From Nocardia cyriacigeorgica (GTDB lineage Bacteria > Actinomycetota > Actinomycetes > Mycobacteriales > Mycobacteriaceae), in assembly GCF_010858045.1 (NCBI RefSeq), contig NZ_JAAGVC010000006.1:148681-212680 (forward strand): a DNA stretch of 64,000 nucleotides. The letters run 5' to 3'. Within the stretch, counting starts at the first letter, position 1; each line of letters starts with the position of its first letter. Shown here in pieces: positions 42,585 to 58,618 of the stretch. A program made the translations under genes and the position numbers. The notes under the pieces were generated by a model. The model did not search any database and was not told where the DNA came from. It saw only the letters and a program-made list of their open reading frames with translations.

Positions 42585-44138
42585 TCAAGCGGTGAACGGC
42601 CGATGAGCGGCCGGGCATCCAGCAGCGGGAAGTTCCAGCTCGATCAGATACCGCTCCTGGGCAGCGCGCACGCACGGGCTGGTCGGGTCGTGCCCATACC
42701 CGGGAATCACCATCAGGTGTGCGTTGCCGAGTGCGTGCTGTGCGCGTTGGGCAGCAGGCAGCGGGGTGGCAGGATCGAAACGGTTGTTGATCAGCAGCGC
42801 GGGCGTTCTGGTGCGCAACGTCCACGGTCCGAGATAACGCTGCGGGTAGCCCGACTCGGGTGCGGGCCAGGCAGCGCAAGCCTGGAGCGGATACAGCCAG
42901 TAGCCGCCGAAAGTGGGTGCGGTGCGGTCGAGTTCGCGCCCGAGTTCCGGCCAGCGGTCCGGATCGCGCGGCAGTGAGTTGTCGGCACAACTGATCGCGA
43001 CGTAGGACTCGAGGAAGTCGTAGTCGAACGGCGCCGACGCCAGAATCGCGCGGGCAGCGGCCGGATCGCCGAGCGCTGCCCGTTCGAGCTCGGACAGTAG
43101 CCGGGCCAGTGCGGACCAGCCCTGATCGGGATCGTAGAGCAGAGCCGCGTGCACCAGCATCAGATCGTGGTAGCTGAACGGCAGCGCCTCGGCGCCCGAC
43201 CCGATCACGATCGGAGCCCGTTCGAGCGATGCGAGCAGCGTAGTGTGCCGCTGACGGAGATTCCCGCCGGCGAACGCGCAGGCGCCGGGCGCGGCGGTCT
43301 CGCACAATCGCAGGAATTCGGTGAGCACTTCCTCGGTGCCGGTGGCAGCGTCACCGAGGGCGGTGACGCTGTCGTTGGTATACCGCTGGGGGTCGATCAT
43401 GGAACCGAGCTGCAAGGCGCGCACCCGGTCGGGGAACAGCGCGCCGTACACCTGGCCCAGGTAGCTGGCGTAGGAGTAACCGACGTAGGTCATCTGCGGC
43501 TCGCCGACCGCGCGACGCAACAGTTCCAGATCGCGCGCCGCGTCGACGGTGGTCAGGTACGGAAGCATCGCACCGCTGTGCTCGGCGCACCCGGCGGCCA
43601 GTTGCCGAGCCGCCGCCGCAGCCGCCCTGTCCTGCTCACCGTTCACCGGTGGAATGCGCAGGCCATCCCAGAACTGTTGTTGCGCGGCATCGTCGGCGAA
43701 ACATCGCACCTGTCCGCTGCGCCCGATGCCCCGCTGATCGAAGGTCACGACATCGAAGCGTCGCGCGATCTCACCCGACAGAATCTCGGTGTCGCGGGCC
43801 CAGTCGTATCCCGAGCCGCCCGGCCCACCGACCGCCGCGAAAACCGTCCCGATGCGCTGCTCCGGATCGGCGGCGGGCTGCCGGACCAGCGCCAACGACA
43901 CCGTTCGCCCCTGCGGCCGCGCGTAGTCCACCGGCACCCGCACCCGAGCGCACTGATGGCCGTCGAGCCCCGGCTCCGCACACGCATCCCACCTCAGCTC
44001 CGGCGTGGGCACGGCGTCGGCCTCCGCGGCCAAGCGGGCCACCATCGCCGACGCCTGATCGACGCGCTCTCCGGTGGCCGCGCATCCCGCGACGGTCACC
44101 GTGAACATCACCGCAAGAACAACTCTCGCCCACCGCAT
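42585..44138 (-). CDS. Lipoprotein alpha/beta hydrolase with TAP-like C-terminal domain
   Basis: A 517-residue exported hydrolase of the tripeptidyl-aminopeptidase (SlpD/E-like) group. The signal and lipobox end in VAGC near residue 19. The oxyanion region is VGGPGGSGYDWA, the nucleophile elbow GYSYASYLGQVYGALFP, and the TAP-like C-terminal domain has TRTPALLINNRFDPATPL and the catalytic histidine in VIPGYGHDP. The elbow is Gly-x-Ser-x-Ala where relatives usually have GYSYGTYLG. Start 44138 (ATG) or 44141 (GTG); the ribosome site is weak for both. Likely an extracytoplasmic peptidase or esterase. Confidence 0.85.
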   Translation of the reverse strand: MRWARVVLAVMFTVTVAGCAATGERVDQASAMVARLAAEADAVPTPELRWDACAEPGLDGHQCARVRVPVDYARPQGRTVSLALVRQPAADPEQRIGTVFAAVGGPGGSGYDWARDTEILSGEIARRFDVVTFDQRGIGRSGQVRCFADDAAQQQFWDGLRIPPVNGEQDRAAAAAARQLAAGCAEHSGAMLPYLTTVDAARDLELLRRAVGEPQMTYVGYSYASYLGQVYGALFPDRVRALQLGSMIDPQRYTNDSVTALGDAATGTEEVLTEFLRLCETAAPGACAFAGGNLRQRHTTLLASLERAPIVIGSGAEALPFSYHDLMLVHAALLYDPDQGWSALARLLSELERAALGDPAAARAILASAPFDYDFLESYVAISCADNSLPRDPDRWPELGRELDRTAPTFGGYWLYPLQACAAWPAPESGYPQRYLGPWTLRTRTPALLINNRFDPATPLPAAQRAQHALGNAHLMVIPGYGHDPTSPCVRAAQERYLIELELPAAGCPAAHRPFTA

Positions 44139-44274
44139 CACCTGATGATCCGCGACCTCCCTCGGCCGAGCATCCTCCTTTGGTGCGACATCCAGGGTGC
44201 GAATTTCGGGGTTGACAGCCGCGAGAACAGCCCGGTCGACGCCTGAGCGGGTTACGACACTCGGGGACCGGCAC

Positions 44275-45705
44275 TCACTCGGTCTCCCTGCGGTCCCCGG
44301 GCTCCGGCATGGCGAGTGTCAGCAATCCGATACCCATGGCCACCACCGCGATAGCCGCCATCATCGTGATGGTGCCGGCGACGGTGTGCGAACCGAAGAA
44401 CAGTGTGGTCAGCACCGCGAGACCGACGGCGTTGCCGATCTGTTCGATGGTGGGCAGCACACCGGAAGCTTCCGCCATCCGGTCGGCGTCCAAGCCGGAC
44501 AGCATGATCGGTTGGAGTTGCACGCCGAAAACGCCGACGCCGAACCCCGAGGCGAACACCGGCCCGGCCCAGAGCAGCGCGTTGATCTCGCCCCCGCTGA
44601 GGTGGAGGTAGATCGCGCCCGCGGTCATGCAGCCGCCGAACAGGGCGATGCCTGCGGCGAGAACGCGGATTCCCCAGCGCTGCACCAGGATCAGCGAGCC
44701 GATCGCACCGGCGCCCGCGCCGAGGGCGAACAGGGTCATCACCAGGCCGGTGCGCCACGGCGAATAGCCGAGCACATCCTGCATGGTGATGGAGGCGGCG
44801 AAGACGAAGGCGGTGAACAGGCCGAAGAAGGCGCACACCAGGATCGAGCCGATGCGGAAGCCCTGGTCGTCGAAGAGCTCGAGGCGAACCAGCCTGCTCG
44901 CGCCGCGCACCGCCTGCCTGCGTTGATGGGCGAGGAATACCGCTGCGAGGGCGAGCCCGGCCGCACCCACCGCGATCAGCTCCGGGTTCCAGCCGTGCTC
45001 CTGGATCTGGGCGAGGGCGAAGATCAGCGCGAACAAGCCGGCCGTCGACAGCACCACACCGCCGAGATCGAGCCGGTCGCGGCCCTCCGGCCGGCCCATC
45101 CGCAGGTACCGCCAGGCCAGCACGAAGGCGAGAACGCCGATCGGCAGGTTGATCAGGAACACCGACCGCCACCCCCAGCCACCGATATCGAGGGTGATCA
45201 GCGCACCACCGACGATCGGGCCGAGCATTCCGGCGAAACCAGCGACGCCGCCATAGAGCGCGAAGACCAGTGGATGACGTTCGCGTGGAAAGCTCGCGGT
45301 CAGAATCGCAATGGTCTGTGCCGCCATCCCCGCGCCCGCCGCGCCCTGGATGACGCGGGCGAGCACCAACTCCGTCGCACCGGTCGCCAGCCCACACCAC
45401 AGCGATGCGGCGGTGAAGGCGACCACCGAGGCCAGGAACATCACCCGCCTGCCCACCATGGCGCCGATCCGGGCGGCGGTGAGCAGCGTGCAGGCGAAGG
45501 CCAGCGAATACCCCGAGATCACCAGCAGCTGTGCCGACCGGGAGGCGCCCAGATCGGCGGTCAGCTCGGGCAGCGCGGTGTTGACGATCGTCACGTCGAT
45601 CATCTGCATGAACACCGCGATCAGGCAGCCGGCGAAGGCCAGCCAGGCCGGCAGTTCGCCGCTGACCTTCTCCCGCAGCGTCGCCAGATCCGGCACCATC
45701 GTCAC
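44275..45705 (-). CDS. MFS transporter, DHA2 (14-TMS, EmrB/QacA type)
   Basis: A 476-residue drug:H+ antiporter-2 type MFS permease. The early motif MIDVTIVNTALPEL is the DHA2 signature (motif D1), QLLVISGYSLAFACTLLTAARIG and ARVIQGAAGAGMAAQT follow, and about fourteen membrane segments can be counted. GTG at 45705 overlaps the stop of the preceding unknown gene (GTGA); ATG at 45699 is an alternative. It is the last gene of the Pks-PapA unit and may export a precursor, a by-product or an unrelated compound. Confidence 0.85.
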   Translation of the reverse strand: MTMVPDLATLREKVSGELPAWLAFAGCLIAVFMQMIDVTIVNTALPELTADLGASRSAQLLVISGYSLAFACTLLTAARIGAMVGRRVMFLASVVAFTAASLWCGLATGATELVLARVIQGAAGAGMAAQTIAILTASFPRERHPLVFALYGGVAGFAGMLGPIVGGALITLDIGGWGWRSVFLINLPIGVLAFVLAWRYLRMGRPEGRDRLDLGGVVLSTAGLFALIFALAQIQEHGWNPELIAVGAAGLALAAVFLAHQRRQAVRGASRLVRLELFDDQGFRIGSILVCAFFGLFTAFVFAASITMQDVLGYSPWRTGLVMTLFALGAGAGAIGSLILVQRWGIRVLAAGIALFGGCMTAGAIYLHLSGGEINALLWAGPVFASGFGVGVFGVQLQPIMLSGLDADRMAEASGVLPTIEQIGNAVGLAVLTTLFFGSHTVAGTITMMAAIAVVAMGIGLLTLAMPEPGDRRETE

Positions 45706-46400
45706 GCAGTGAGCTCCATGATCGCGCGCTGCCCCGACAGCGCCAGCTGGGTGGGGAAGCTCATCCGCACCAGCCGATGCGGCGCCGCTTCCTCGAAATG
45801 GGCGATGAACGGCGGCAGGATGCCGCCGATCACCTTGTCCAGCAGCATGTTCACCTGCGCGAACCCGGGCCGCAGCCGTACCTGCCAGCACGGCACGCTG
45901 CCCGCGGGCACCTCGACGGTCATGCGCTTTTCGATCTTGGCGAGCAACGGCCAATGCACGGAGAAGGCCAGCCAGACGTCGATCTGCTCGATATGCCCCT
46001 CGGCGAATTCGAGACCGCGCAGCAGCGTCAACCCGCCCGCGATCGGCATGATGTTCAGCGGAAACGGCGCCGGTCCCGCACCGAATTGCAGATGCGTGGT
46101 GTGCAGGAAGTTCGCTTCTTCCCGCGAGACCACCGTGCTGCCGGACCGGGTTTCGGCTCGGTAGTGCTCGGCCCGCAACCGCTCGCCCGCGCGTTTGAAC
46201 CGCTGCTCGATCGTCATGGACAGATCGCTGCCACCGCGCCCCGCCCCGCCGAGGCGGGCCTCGACCGTCGAGAGGTACCCGCCGGGCTCCCGCACGATGA
46301 GGTTGGTCATCTCGAAGCCCTGTGGCTGATCGGCGGGCCGGACCGAATACACCGATTTCTCGCCGTCGGGAATCCACGGATCCCGGAACACGGTGGGCAC
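45702..46400 (-). CDS. Unknown protein of the Pks-PapA operon
   Basis: A 232-residue protein, not recognised. It lacks signal peptide and membrane segments and looks beta-rich (MTNLIVREPGGYLSTVEARL, then TRSGSTVVSREEANFLHTTHLQFG; C-terminal RLVRMSFPTQLALSGQRAIMEL). The overall pattern recalls DUF3108-like lipid-binding beta proteins, only weakly. The start is GTG at 46400 with AGGAGG four bases upstream. It sits 13 bp after papA and overlaps the MFS gene, so it is firmly in the operon and is a candidate chaperone or carrier for the lipid made by the PKS. Confidence 0.6.
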   Translation of the reverse strand: MPTVFRDPWIPDGEKSVYSVRPADQPQGFEMTNLIVREPGGYLSTVEARLGGAGRGGSDLSMTIEQRFKRAGERLRAEHYRAETRSGSTVVSREEANFLHTTHLQFGAGPAPFPLNIMPIAGGLTLLRGLEFAEGHIEQIDVWLAFSVHWPLLAKIEKRMTVEVPAGSVPCWQVRLRPGFAQVNMLLDKVIGGILPPFIAHFEEAAPHRLVRMSFPTQLALSGQRAIMELTA

Positions 46401-46413
46401 ATATCCTCCTGGG

Positions 46414-47817
46414 TCAGCGGGGTTCCGCGGTCGCGGCGATGGCCACGAACACCGATTTCATGGCGGCGACGTAGCGTTCCACCGAAGCGTGCGCGACCTC
46501 GGTGCCTGGATAGATGACGCTCAACCACGTCCCCGTCGGCAGCCGGTTGATCCAGATGAGCACTTCCTCGGAGGCAGCGCGGTTGGCGTACACGCCCGCG
46601 GTGATCTCGTCGAAGAACTCGTGCCCGGTGAAATCCCGTGCGTCGATGAACGAGATCATCGGGGTGACCCAGCCCGGTTCGGCCTTGATCTCGGAATCGG
46701 CGGGCAGCAGTTCCAGCACGCGGTGAAAGGACGTGGGCGCCAGCCGGAGCCCGTTCTCGTAGGCGCGCTGGGCGATGGTCAGCGCCCGGGTGTGGGGGGT
46801 GCTCGGCCCGAGTGGGAACGCGACGGGCACGAGGGTCACGTACCAGCCCACCGAATTACCTTCGGCCGCCGATGTCCTGGTACTGATCGGCGTCATGCCG
46901 AAGTAGTAATCGGAATCGGTGAGTTCTCGTTCGGCCAGCGCGGCGGCCGCGAACGCGCCGCCGACGAATTCGGCGTCGTGCGCGCGGCACACCTGCTCGA
47001 ACCTGGCGGCGTCGTCCTCGTCCAACAGCAGAATGCTGCGGTGCGCGCTGCGGTTGTATCCGTCGGACCGCTTGCCGAGATCCAGCGGAAACGACGGCAG
47101 CCGATTATCGTTGCCCCGCAACAGCTCCAGCCATTTGCGCACTCCCGGCGACGACAACGTCAACCGGTCGCTGTGCGCGCGCTCGGCCAGGCAGTAGTCC
47201 AGGTAGCTCGCCGCCGGCGGTAACGGCTCCGCCTCGCCCCACATCTGCGCCGCGTACAGCTGTGCGAAATCGGACGCGGACAGGTACTGCCCCAACCCGT
47301 CGGTGTGCAGGTGGTCGACGGCGAGGTACACCGTGGTCGATTCGCCGTGTTCGATCGCACCGAAGGTGAAGCAATCCCATTGGAACGGACCCGGTGTGGT
47401 CTTCTCCACGTGGGTGCGAATCGATTCCGAGTCGTCGATCATGCCGTAATCGATGGGTACGAACTCGACCGCGTCCTCGGGTACCAGATGCCGCCGCACC
47501 ACCCCACCCGGTTCGATGGCGAACCAGGTGCGGAAGGTGTCGTGCCGCAACAGGAACTGATGGATCACCCGGGTCATCGTGTCCCGGTCCAGATCGCCGA
47601 TCGGGATTTCCGCGGTGACCAGGCACAGCCCGGAGAACCGGAATTCGGCGTGCGCGTGCCGGTCGGCCAGCCGCAGATACTGTTCCTGTTGCAGTGACGG
47701 CGGCGCCGGATGTTCCGGCGCCTGTTGCGCACGTTCGAGCGAGCGCGGCGAGGCGACCCAGGTGATGAGACGGCCGGGGGCCGGCTCCCACTCATCGATG
47801 AGACCGAAATCGACCAT
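46414..47817 (-). CDS. PapA-type acyltransferase (condensation-domain fold)
   Basis: A 467-residue polyketide-associated protein of the PapA family, which moves a PKS-bound acyl chain onto a sugar or alcohol. The active-site motif reads AVDHLHTDGLG, with catalytic His169 and Asp173 (HxxxDG; Asp replaces the first His of HHxxxDG). The second conserved region is SYLDYCLAERAHSDRL, and the C-terminal part has FAAAALAERELTDSDYYFGMTPISTRT. The ATG at 47817 has GAGGA seven bases upstream and lies 17 bp after the PKS stop. By analogy with PapA1 it likely acylates trehalose or another glycolipid core. Confidence 0.85.
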   Translation of the reverse strand: MVDFGLIDEWEPAPGRLITWVASPRSLERAQQAPEHPAPPSLQQEQYLRLADRHAHAEFRFSGLCLVTAEIPIGDLDRDTMTRVIHQFLLRHDTFRTWFAIEPGGVVRRHLVPEDAVEFVPIDYGMIDDSESIRTHVEKTTPGPFQWDCFTFGAIEHGESTTVYLAVDHLHTDGLGQYLSASDFAQLYAAQMWGEAEPLPPAASYLDYCLAERAHSDRLTLSSPGVRKWLELLRGNDNRLPSFPLDLGKRSDGYNRSAHRSILLLDEDDAARFEQVCRAHDAEFVGGAFAAAALAERELTDSDYYFGMTPISTRTSAAEGNSVGWYVTLVPVAFPLGPSTPHTRALTIAQRAYENGLRLAPTSFHRVLELLPADSEIKAEPGWVTPMISFIDARDFTGHEFFDEITAGVYANRAASEEVLIWINRLPTGTWLSVIYPGTEVAHASVERYVAAMKSVFVAIAATAEPR

Positions 47818-47834
47818 GTCGGTGTCCTCGTTCC

Positions 47835-54302
<6,468 letters not shown>

Positions 54303-54883
54303 ACATTCCTCCGGTGTCTCGGTAGCGGCGATCACCGCAACCTTTTCTCGGCGATCACACTCGTCTCATGCGGCCCTACGCAGTCGACCGATGGGGCCCA
54401 AACTATGACCGAACGAAACGATATGGAAACGATTCGACCGAGGTTGGGGAACTCCACTGGCGCGTACCGGTGCGGCTTGTGATCGCACACCAGTCCGCCA
54501 CCCGGCGCACCGGAAGGCGACCGGCTCCGACGACCGGCGAGAGTCGTGAATCCGCATTTCACCACCGCATTCCACACCGGACAAAGCCGCAAGCGCACGC
54601 CCCTTGACGACGCACGGCGCACCGATACACATGCGTCACAAACGATTACGACTCGCTCTTGTGACGCCACGGAAATCGGCACCGTTCCGCCCGGAGCGCT
54701 GCGGCGAAGTTGTATCGTCGCGTCGATCCTCATGCATACAGCCGGCATCCGCGATTATTCATCGCTACCGGTGGTGAATTCGTGAGTACATTTCGTCCCG
54801 CCTTGTCCGATGATGCCCGGCGGAGTCGGCGCCGCGTAGCAGCAGACCGGGCCGAACCGTGCAATGAAAATGGGAGGCGGCAA
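54303..54883. promoter_or_regulatory. Divergent pks/mmpL control region
   Basis: About 580 bp without a gene, less GC-rich than its surroundings. It contains a perfect 9-bp inverted repeat GCGTCACAA (54633-54641) / TTGTGACGC (54659-54667) with a 17-nt spacer, and a direct repeat GAAACGAT at 54415-54422 and 54426-54433 (11 bp apart, one helical turn). Both are candidate sites for coordinating the PKS operon with the MmpL gene. No regulator gene adjoins. Confidence 0.5.
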
Positions 54884-57097
54884 TTGTTCGCCGAATTGAC
54901 ACAGTGGGCCGATGTGGTGGTGCGGCGGCGTTTCACCGTCATCGGGGTGATGGTGGCCGGACTGCTGGCCCTCGGCTGGTACGGGCTCGGGCTGGGCGGG
55001 CAGCTCAGTTCCAGCGGCTGGGATGATCCGGGCTCGGAGTCGGTGCGCGCGGCGCAATTGCGCGATGAGGTGTTCGGCACCGACCACAGCGCCGATGTGC
55101 TGCTGCTGTTCCACGCTCCCGAGGGCACGGCCATCGATGACCCGGCGTTCGCCGACCCGATCGTGGCGTGGCTGAACGCACTGCCGCAACGGTTCCCCGA
55201 GCAGATCGAGCGCGTCAACGGCGCCTTCTGGCCGACCGACACCGGCGTGGCCATGCCCGATATCTTCGGCACCGACGACCGACGGCACGCCTTCGCGTCG
55301 GTGGCGATCAGCGGCACCGATGACACCGCGCAGATGCGCAACTTCCGCGCCGTCGCCCCTGCTCTCACCCTGCCGGGCGTCGATATGGAAGTCGCGGGTG
55401 GACAGGCCGTGGCCGGCGCGTTGAACGACACCATGGCCGATGATCAGCGGCGAATGGAGCTGTTCGCCATCCCCGCGGTGGCGGTGCTGCTGTTCTTCCT
55501 GTTCGGTGGGGTGGTGGCCGCGGCGCTGCCGCTGATCGTCGGCGGGCTCACCGTGCTGGGCGCCTGGGGCCTGCTGCGGCTGCTCACCACGGTGACCGAG
55601 GTGAATTCGTTCGTCTCCCCGGTGGTTTCGATGGTCGGGCTCGGGCTGGCCATCGACTACGGGCTGTTCGTGCTCAGCCGGTTCCGGGAAGAGCTGGCCG
55701 ACGGCCGCGAGGTGGACGACGCCGTGCGCCGCTCGGTGTCGACCGCGGGTCGCACCGTGCTGTTCTCGGCCACCATCGTGGTCGTTGCGGCGGGCGCCAT
55801 CCTGGTCTTCCCGCAGGGATTCCTGAAATCCTTCGCCTACGGTGCCATCATCACCATCTCACTGGCAGCGCTCACCTCGATCACGGTGTTGCCCGCCCTG
55901 CTGGCGGTGCTCGGGCGCCGAGTGGATCGGTTCGGCGTCGCCTGGTTCCGCCGCACCAGCGCCCCGAACCAGGAGCCCGACAATGTGTGGGGCCGCATCG
56001 CGGGCCGGGTCATGAAGCGTCCGCTGGCGGTGGGATTCGTGGTCTGTCTCGGGTTGCTGCTGGTGATCCTGCCGATGCGCAACCTCGCCTTCGGATCGAT
56101 CAACGAGCGGTTCCTGCCGCCGGAGCATCCCACCCGGCTGGCCCAGCAGCACTTCGACGAGTTGTTCCCGCTGCGCCAGATCGACCCGATCGACCTGGTT
56201 GTCGTCACCTTCGATACCGGTGCGGGCGAGACGGTCCTGGCCCGCGCCAATCAGGCGCCCGGCCTGGCTGCGCCGTTCCCCGCGTTGATGCAGCGCCCGG
56301 CCCAGCCGAATGTGTTCGCCACGCAGACCGTGCTCGGCGCCTCCGGCGAGGCCGGGGAAACCATCGACTATCTGCGCTCCATGCCGCTACCGGCGGGCAC
56401 CACGCTGCTCGTAGGCGGTCAGCCCGCGATCGAGAAGGACAGCATCGACGCGCTGGTCGCGCGCATGCCGTACATGATCGCGCTGGTCTTCCTCGCCACC
56501 ACCGTCCTGATGGCGCTGACCTTCGGGTCGCTGGTGCTTCCGGTGAAGGCCGCCGCCCTGAACCTGCTCGGTCTCGGCGCCACCCTCGGGGTGCTGACCT
56601 GGGTGTTCATCGACGGCCACGGCGCGGATCTCCTCGGTTTCACACCGCAGCCGATCATGGCGCTGGTGCTGGTGGTGATCGTGTCGGTGATCTATGGGCT
56701 GTCCACCGACTACGAGATATTCCTGCTCTCCCGCATCGTCGAAGCACGGGCGGCGGGCCTGTCCACCACGGATGCGATCCGCGCGGGCGTCGCCCATACC
56801 GGGCGGATCATCACCGCCGCTGCCCTGATCCTGCTGGTGGTCACCGGCGCGTTCGCGCTCTCGGAGCTGGTGATGATGCAGTACATCGCCTTCGGGATGG
56901 TGACAGCGCTGCTCATCGACGCCACGGTGCTGCGCGTGCTGCTGGTGCCCGCGAGCATGAAACTGCTCGGCGAGGCGTGCTGGTGGGCCCCGGCGTGGAT
57001 GCGGCGGGTGCCGCGCGCGGTCGTGGTCGAAAAGGAACCGGCGGTCACGTCATCCGGTGACGCGGATCCGGCGCCGGCAGCGGGTGGACTGCGCTGA
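54884..57097 (+). CDS. MmpL-family lipid transporter (RND superfamily)
   Basis: A 737-residue MMPL protein with the two-fold RND layout: one membrane helix, a periplasmic loop (about 40-180), five helices, then a repeat of the pattern from about residue 370. Diagnostic stretches are VGLGLAIDYGLFVLSRFREEL and VIVSVIYGLSTDYEIFLLSRIVEA, which carry the proton-relay Asp-Tyr pairs. MmpL proteins export envelope lipids. TTG at 54884 is chosen because GGGAGG precedes it by 6 bp and MFAELTQWADVVVRRRF is a typical MmpL start; the frame is open further upstream. It is divergent from the PKS operon, as expected for the exporter of its product. Confidence 0.9.
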   Translation: MFAELTQWADVVVRRRFTVIGVMVAGLLALGWYGLGLGGQLSSSGWDDPGSESVRAAQLRDEVFGTDHSADVLLLFHAPEGTAIDDPAFADPIVAWLNALPQRFPEQIERVNGAFWPTDTGVAMPDIFGTDDRRHAFASVAISGTDDTAQMRNFRAVAPALTLPGVDMEVAGGQAVAGALNDTMADDQRRMELFAIPAVAVLLFFLFGGVVAAALPLIVGGLTVLGAWGLLRLLTTVTEVNSFVSPVVSMVGLGLAIDYGLFVLSRFREELADGREVDDAVRRSVSTAGRTVLFSATIVVVAAGAILVFPQGFLKSFAYGAIITISLAALTSITVLPALLAVLGRRVDRFGVAWFRRTSAPNQEPDNVWGRIAGRVMKRPLAVGFVVCLGLLLVILPMRNLAFGSINERFLPPEHPTRLAQQHFDELFPLRQIDPIDLVVVTFDTGAGETVLARANQAPGLAAPFPALMQRPAQPNVFATQTVLGASGEAGETIDYLRSMPLPAGTTLLVGGQPAIEKDSIDALVARMPYMIALVFLATTVLMALTFGSLVLPVKAAALNLLGLGATLGVLTWVFIDGHGADLLGFTPQPIMALVLVVIVSVIYGLSTDYEIFLLSRIVEARAAGLSTTDAIRAGVAHTGRIITAAALILLVVTGAFALSELVMMQYIAFGMVTALLIDATVLRVLLVPASMKLLGEACWWAPAWMRRVPRAVVVEKEPAVTSSGDADPAPAAGGLR

Positions 57098-57228
57098 GCG
57101 ACCGCTTCGCGCACAGGCGATCGTCGACTACAGCCATCGCGCGTGCGCCGGGCAGGCCGCTCTCCGAATCCGGCCGCCGACCAGCTCTCCCGCCTTCCCG
57201 GGGGCCATCCCCGTCGAGCGAAGTGCCC

Positions 57229-58329
57229 TCACTCGGTGATCGCGGCCTCGATCATCGGCCACGAATGGTGCAGGTCCTGCTGCCAGTAGCCCCAGGAGTG
57301 GGTGCCGCTGGGCCGGAGGTCGACGGTGGCGGGAATGTTCAACTCGCGCAGCCGGTCACGCAACTGCTCGGTGCAGGTATGGGCGACCGCGTCCAGCATG
57401 CCGCCGAGCACGATCTGATCGGCGAGTTTCCCCGGGTCGCCGTGGATTCCCGGACCGTCGAGGGCATCCAGCGGGCCCGGCCGGCCGGTGCCGGTGGCGA
57501 CGTAGATGGCGGTGCCGCGCAGCTCTTCGGCGCGTAGGTAGGGATCGTTGGCCGCCCACAGCGGGTCCGACGGCGGCCCCCACATCTTGGCGGGATCGCC
57601 CTGCTTGCCCAGCACGACGGCGGTGACCAGCGCCCGGCCGCGCGGGTCGCTGGTGCGGACACAGCCGCTGTAGGAGGCGATGGCGCGGAACTTCTTCGGG
57701 GCTTCGATCGCCAGCTGGAAGACCGCGGCGGCGGCCATCGACAAGCCCGCCACCGCATTGACGCCGGTGGTCGTGAACGCGGAGTCGATCACCGGCGGCA
57801 GCTCTTCGGTGAGGAAGGTCGTCCAGCGGTTGCGTCCGAGCCGGGGATCGTCGGCGCGCCAATCGGTGTAGAAGCTGGCGCTACCGCCGACCGGCATCAC
57901 CACGTTGACCTGCTTGCCGGCGAAGAACTCCACGGCGTCGGTGGTGGTGAACCAATTCTTGCTCTCGGTCCACGCGCCGTTCTCGTCACCGCCGTCGACG
58001 CCGTTGAGCAGATACAGCGTCGGCGCGGGCCGCGAAGCATCGGCAGCCGGAAGCACTTCGACCGTGATGGGCCTACCCATCGCAGCGGAATGGACCGTCA
58101 GATCCACGACGCGCCCTGGACCGTGCTGCGCGGTGAGCAGCCGTGAGCCGTTGTCCGCCGGCCTGGCGGCGTCCATCGCGCGCACCGGGAACGGCGGATC
58201 GGCGGGCGGGCCGGGGGCACCCGTCGCCTGGCCCTGCGATCCGCCGAGCGCCAGCGCGAGCGTCAGCACCAGCAGCGGTGAGCCGCGCAGGCGGGTGCGG
58301 CGGTCCCGGCCGCCGGTGCGGACATCCAC
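57229..58329 (-). CDS. Antigen-85-like mycolyltransferase/esterase
   Basis: A 366-residue exported alpha/beta hydrolase of the esterase D/antigen 85 family. The N-terminus has a basic stretch and a hydrophobic signal (RLRGSPLLVLTLALALGGSQG). The body shows PTLYLLNGVDGGDENGAW, nucleophile elbow AGLSMAAAAVFQLAI (Ser in GLSMA, as in Ag85) and the catalytic histidine in SGTHSWGYWQQDLHHSW. Such enzymes move mycolic or other acyl chains between trehalose lipids and the wall. The start is GTG at 58329 with GAGG upstream. It converges on mmpL with 131 bp between, and may finish the lipid outside the membrane. Confidence 0.85.
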   Translation of the reverse strand: MDVRTGGRDRRTRLRGSPLLVLTLALALGGSQGQATGAPGPPADPPFPVRAMDAARPADNGSRLLTAQHGPGRVVDLTVHSAAMGRPITVEVLPAADASRPAPTLYLLNGVDGGDENGAWTESKNWFTTTDAVEFFAGKQVNVVMPVGGSASFYTDWRADDPRLGRNRWTTFLTEELPPVIDSAFTTTGVNAVAGLSMAAAAVFQLAIEAPKKFRAIASYSGCVRTSDPRGRALVTAVVLGKQGDPAKMWGPPSDPLWAANDPYLRAEELRGTAIYVATGTGRPGPLDALDGPGIHGDPGKLADQIVLGGMLDAVAHTCTEQLRDRLRELNIPATVDLRPSGTHSWGYWQQDLHHSWPMIEAAITE

Positions 58330-58618
58330 TCGGGAACCTCACGATCGTCTCGGATGGGCCTTCGTGCGGCCGAGGCTACGACCGGCGCCCCGGGATCCGA
58401 GACAGATCGACCCAGGTTTGGGTCCACACCCAAACGGGCCGACGCGGCGCTGGTACCAGCGACAACGGGGCCCGATCCGAGTACGGGCCCGGGGCGGCGT
58501 CTCATCGTCGACGTCGGCGCGCCGGATCGGGCCGGTCATCACCCTCGACGGGTGAAGCGGAGACGCATCGAATCGGGCACATTCGGATCACTATCCGCAC
58601 CCCACGAAGGGATGAACG
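58330..58618. other. Divergent spacer upstream of the DUF7144 gene
   Basis: About 289 bp between the divergent Ag85-like and DUF7144 genes. The ribosome site GAAGGGA precedes the ATG at 58619. CACTATCC near 58589 is the only -10-like sequence. No strong palindrome is seen. Confidence 0.35.

Noticed and set aside
54633-54667. CRP/FNR-type site
   Set aside because: The half-sites are oriented TCACA...TGTGA with 17 nt between, not TGTGA-N6-TCACA, so it is reported only as an inverted repeat.
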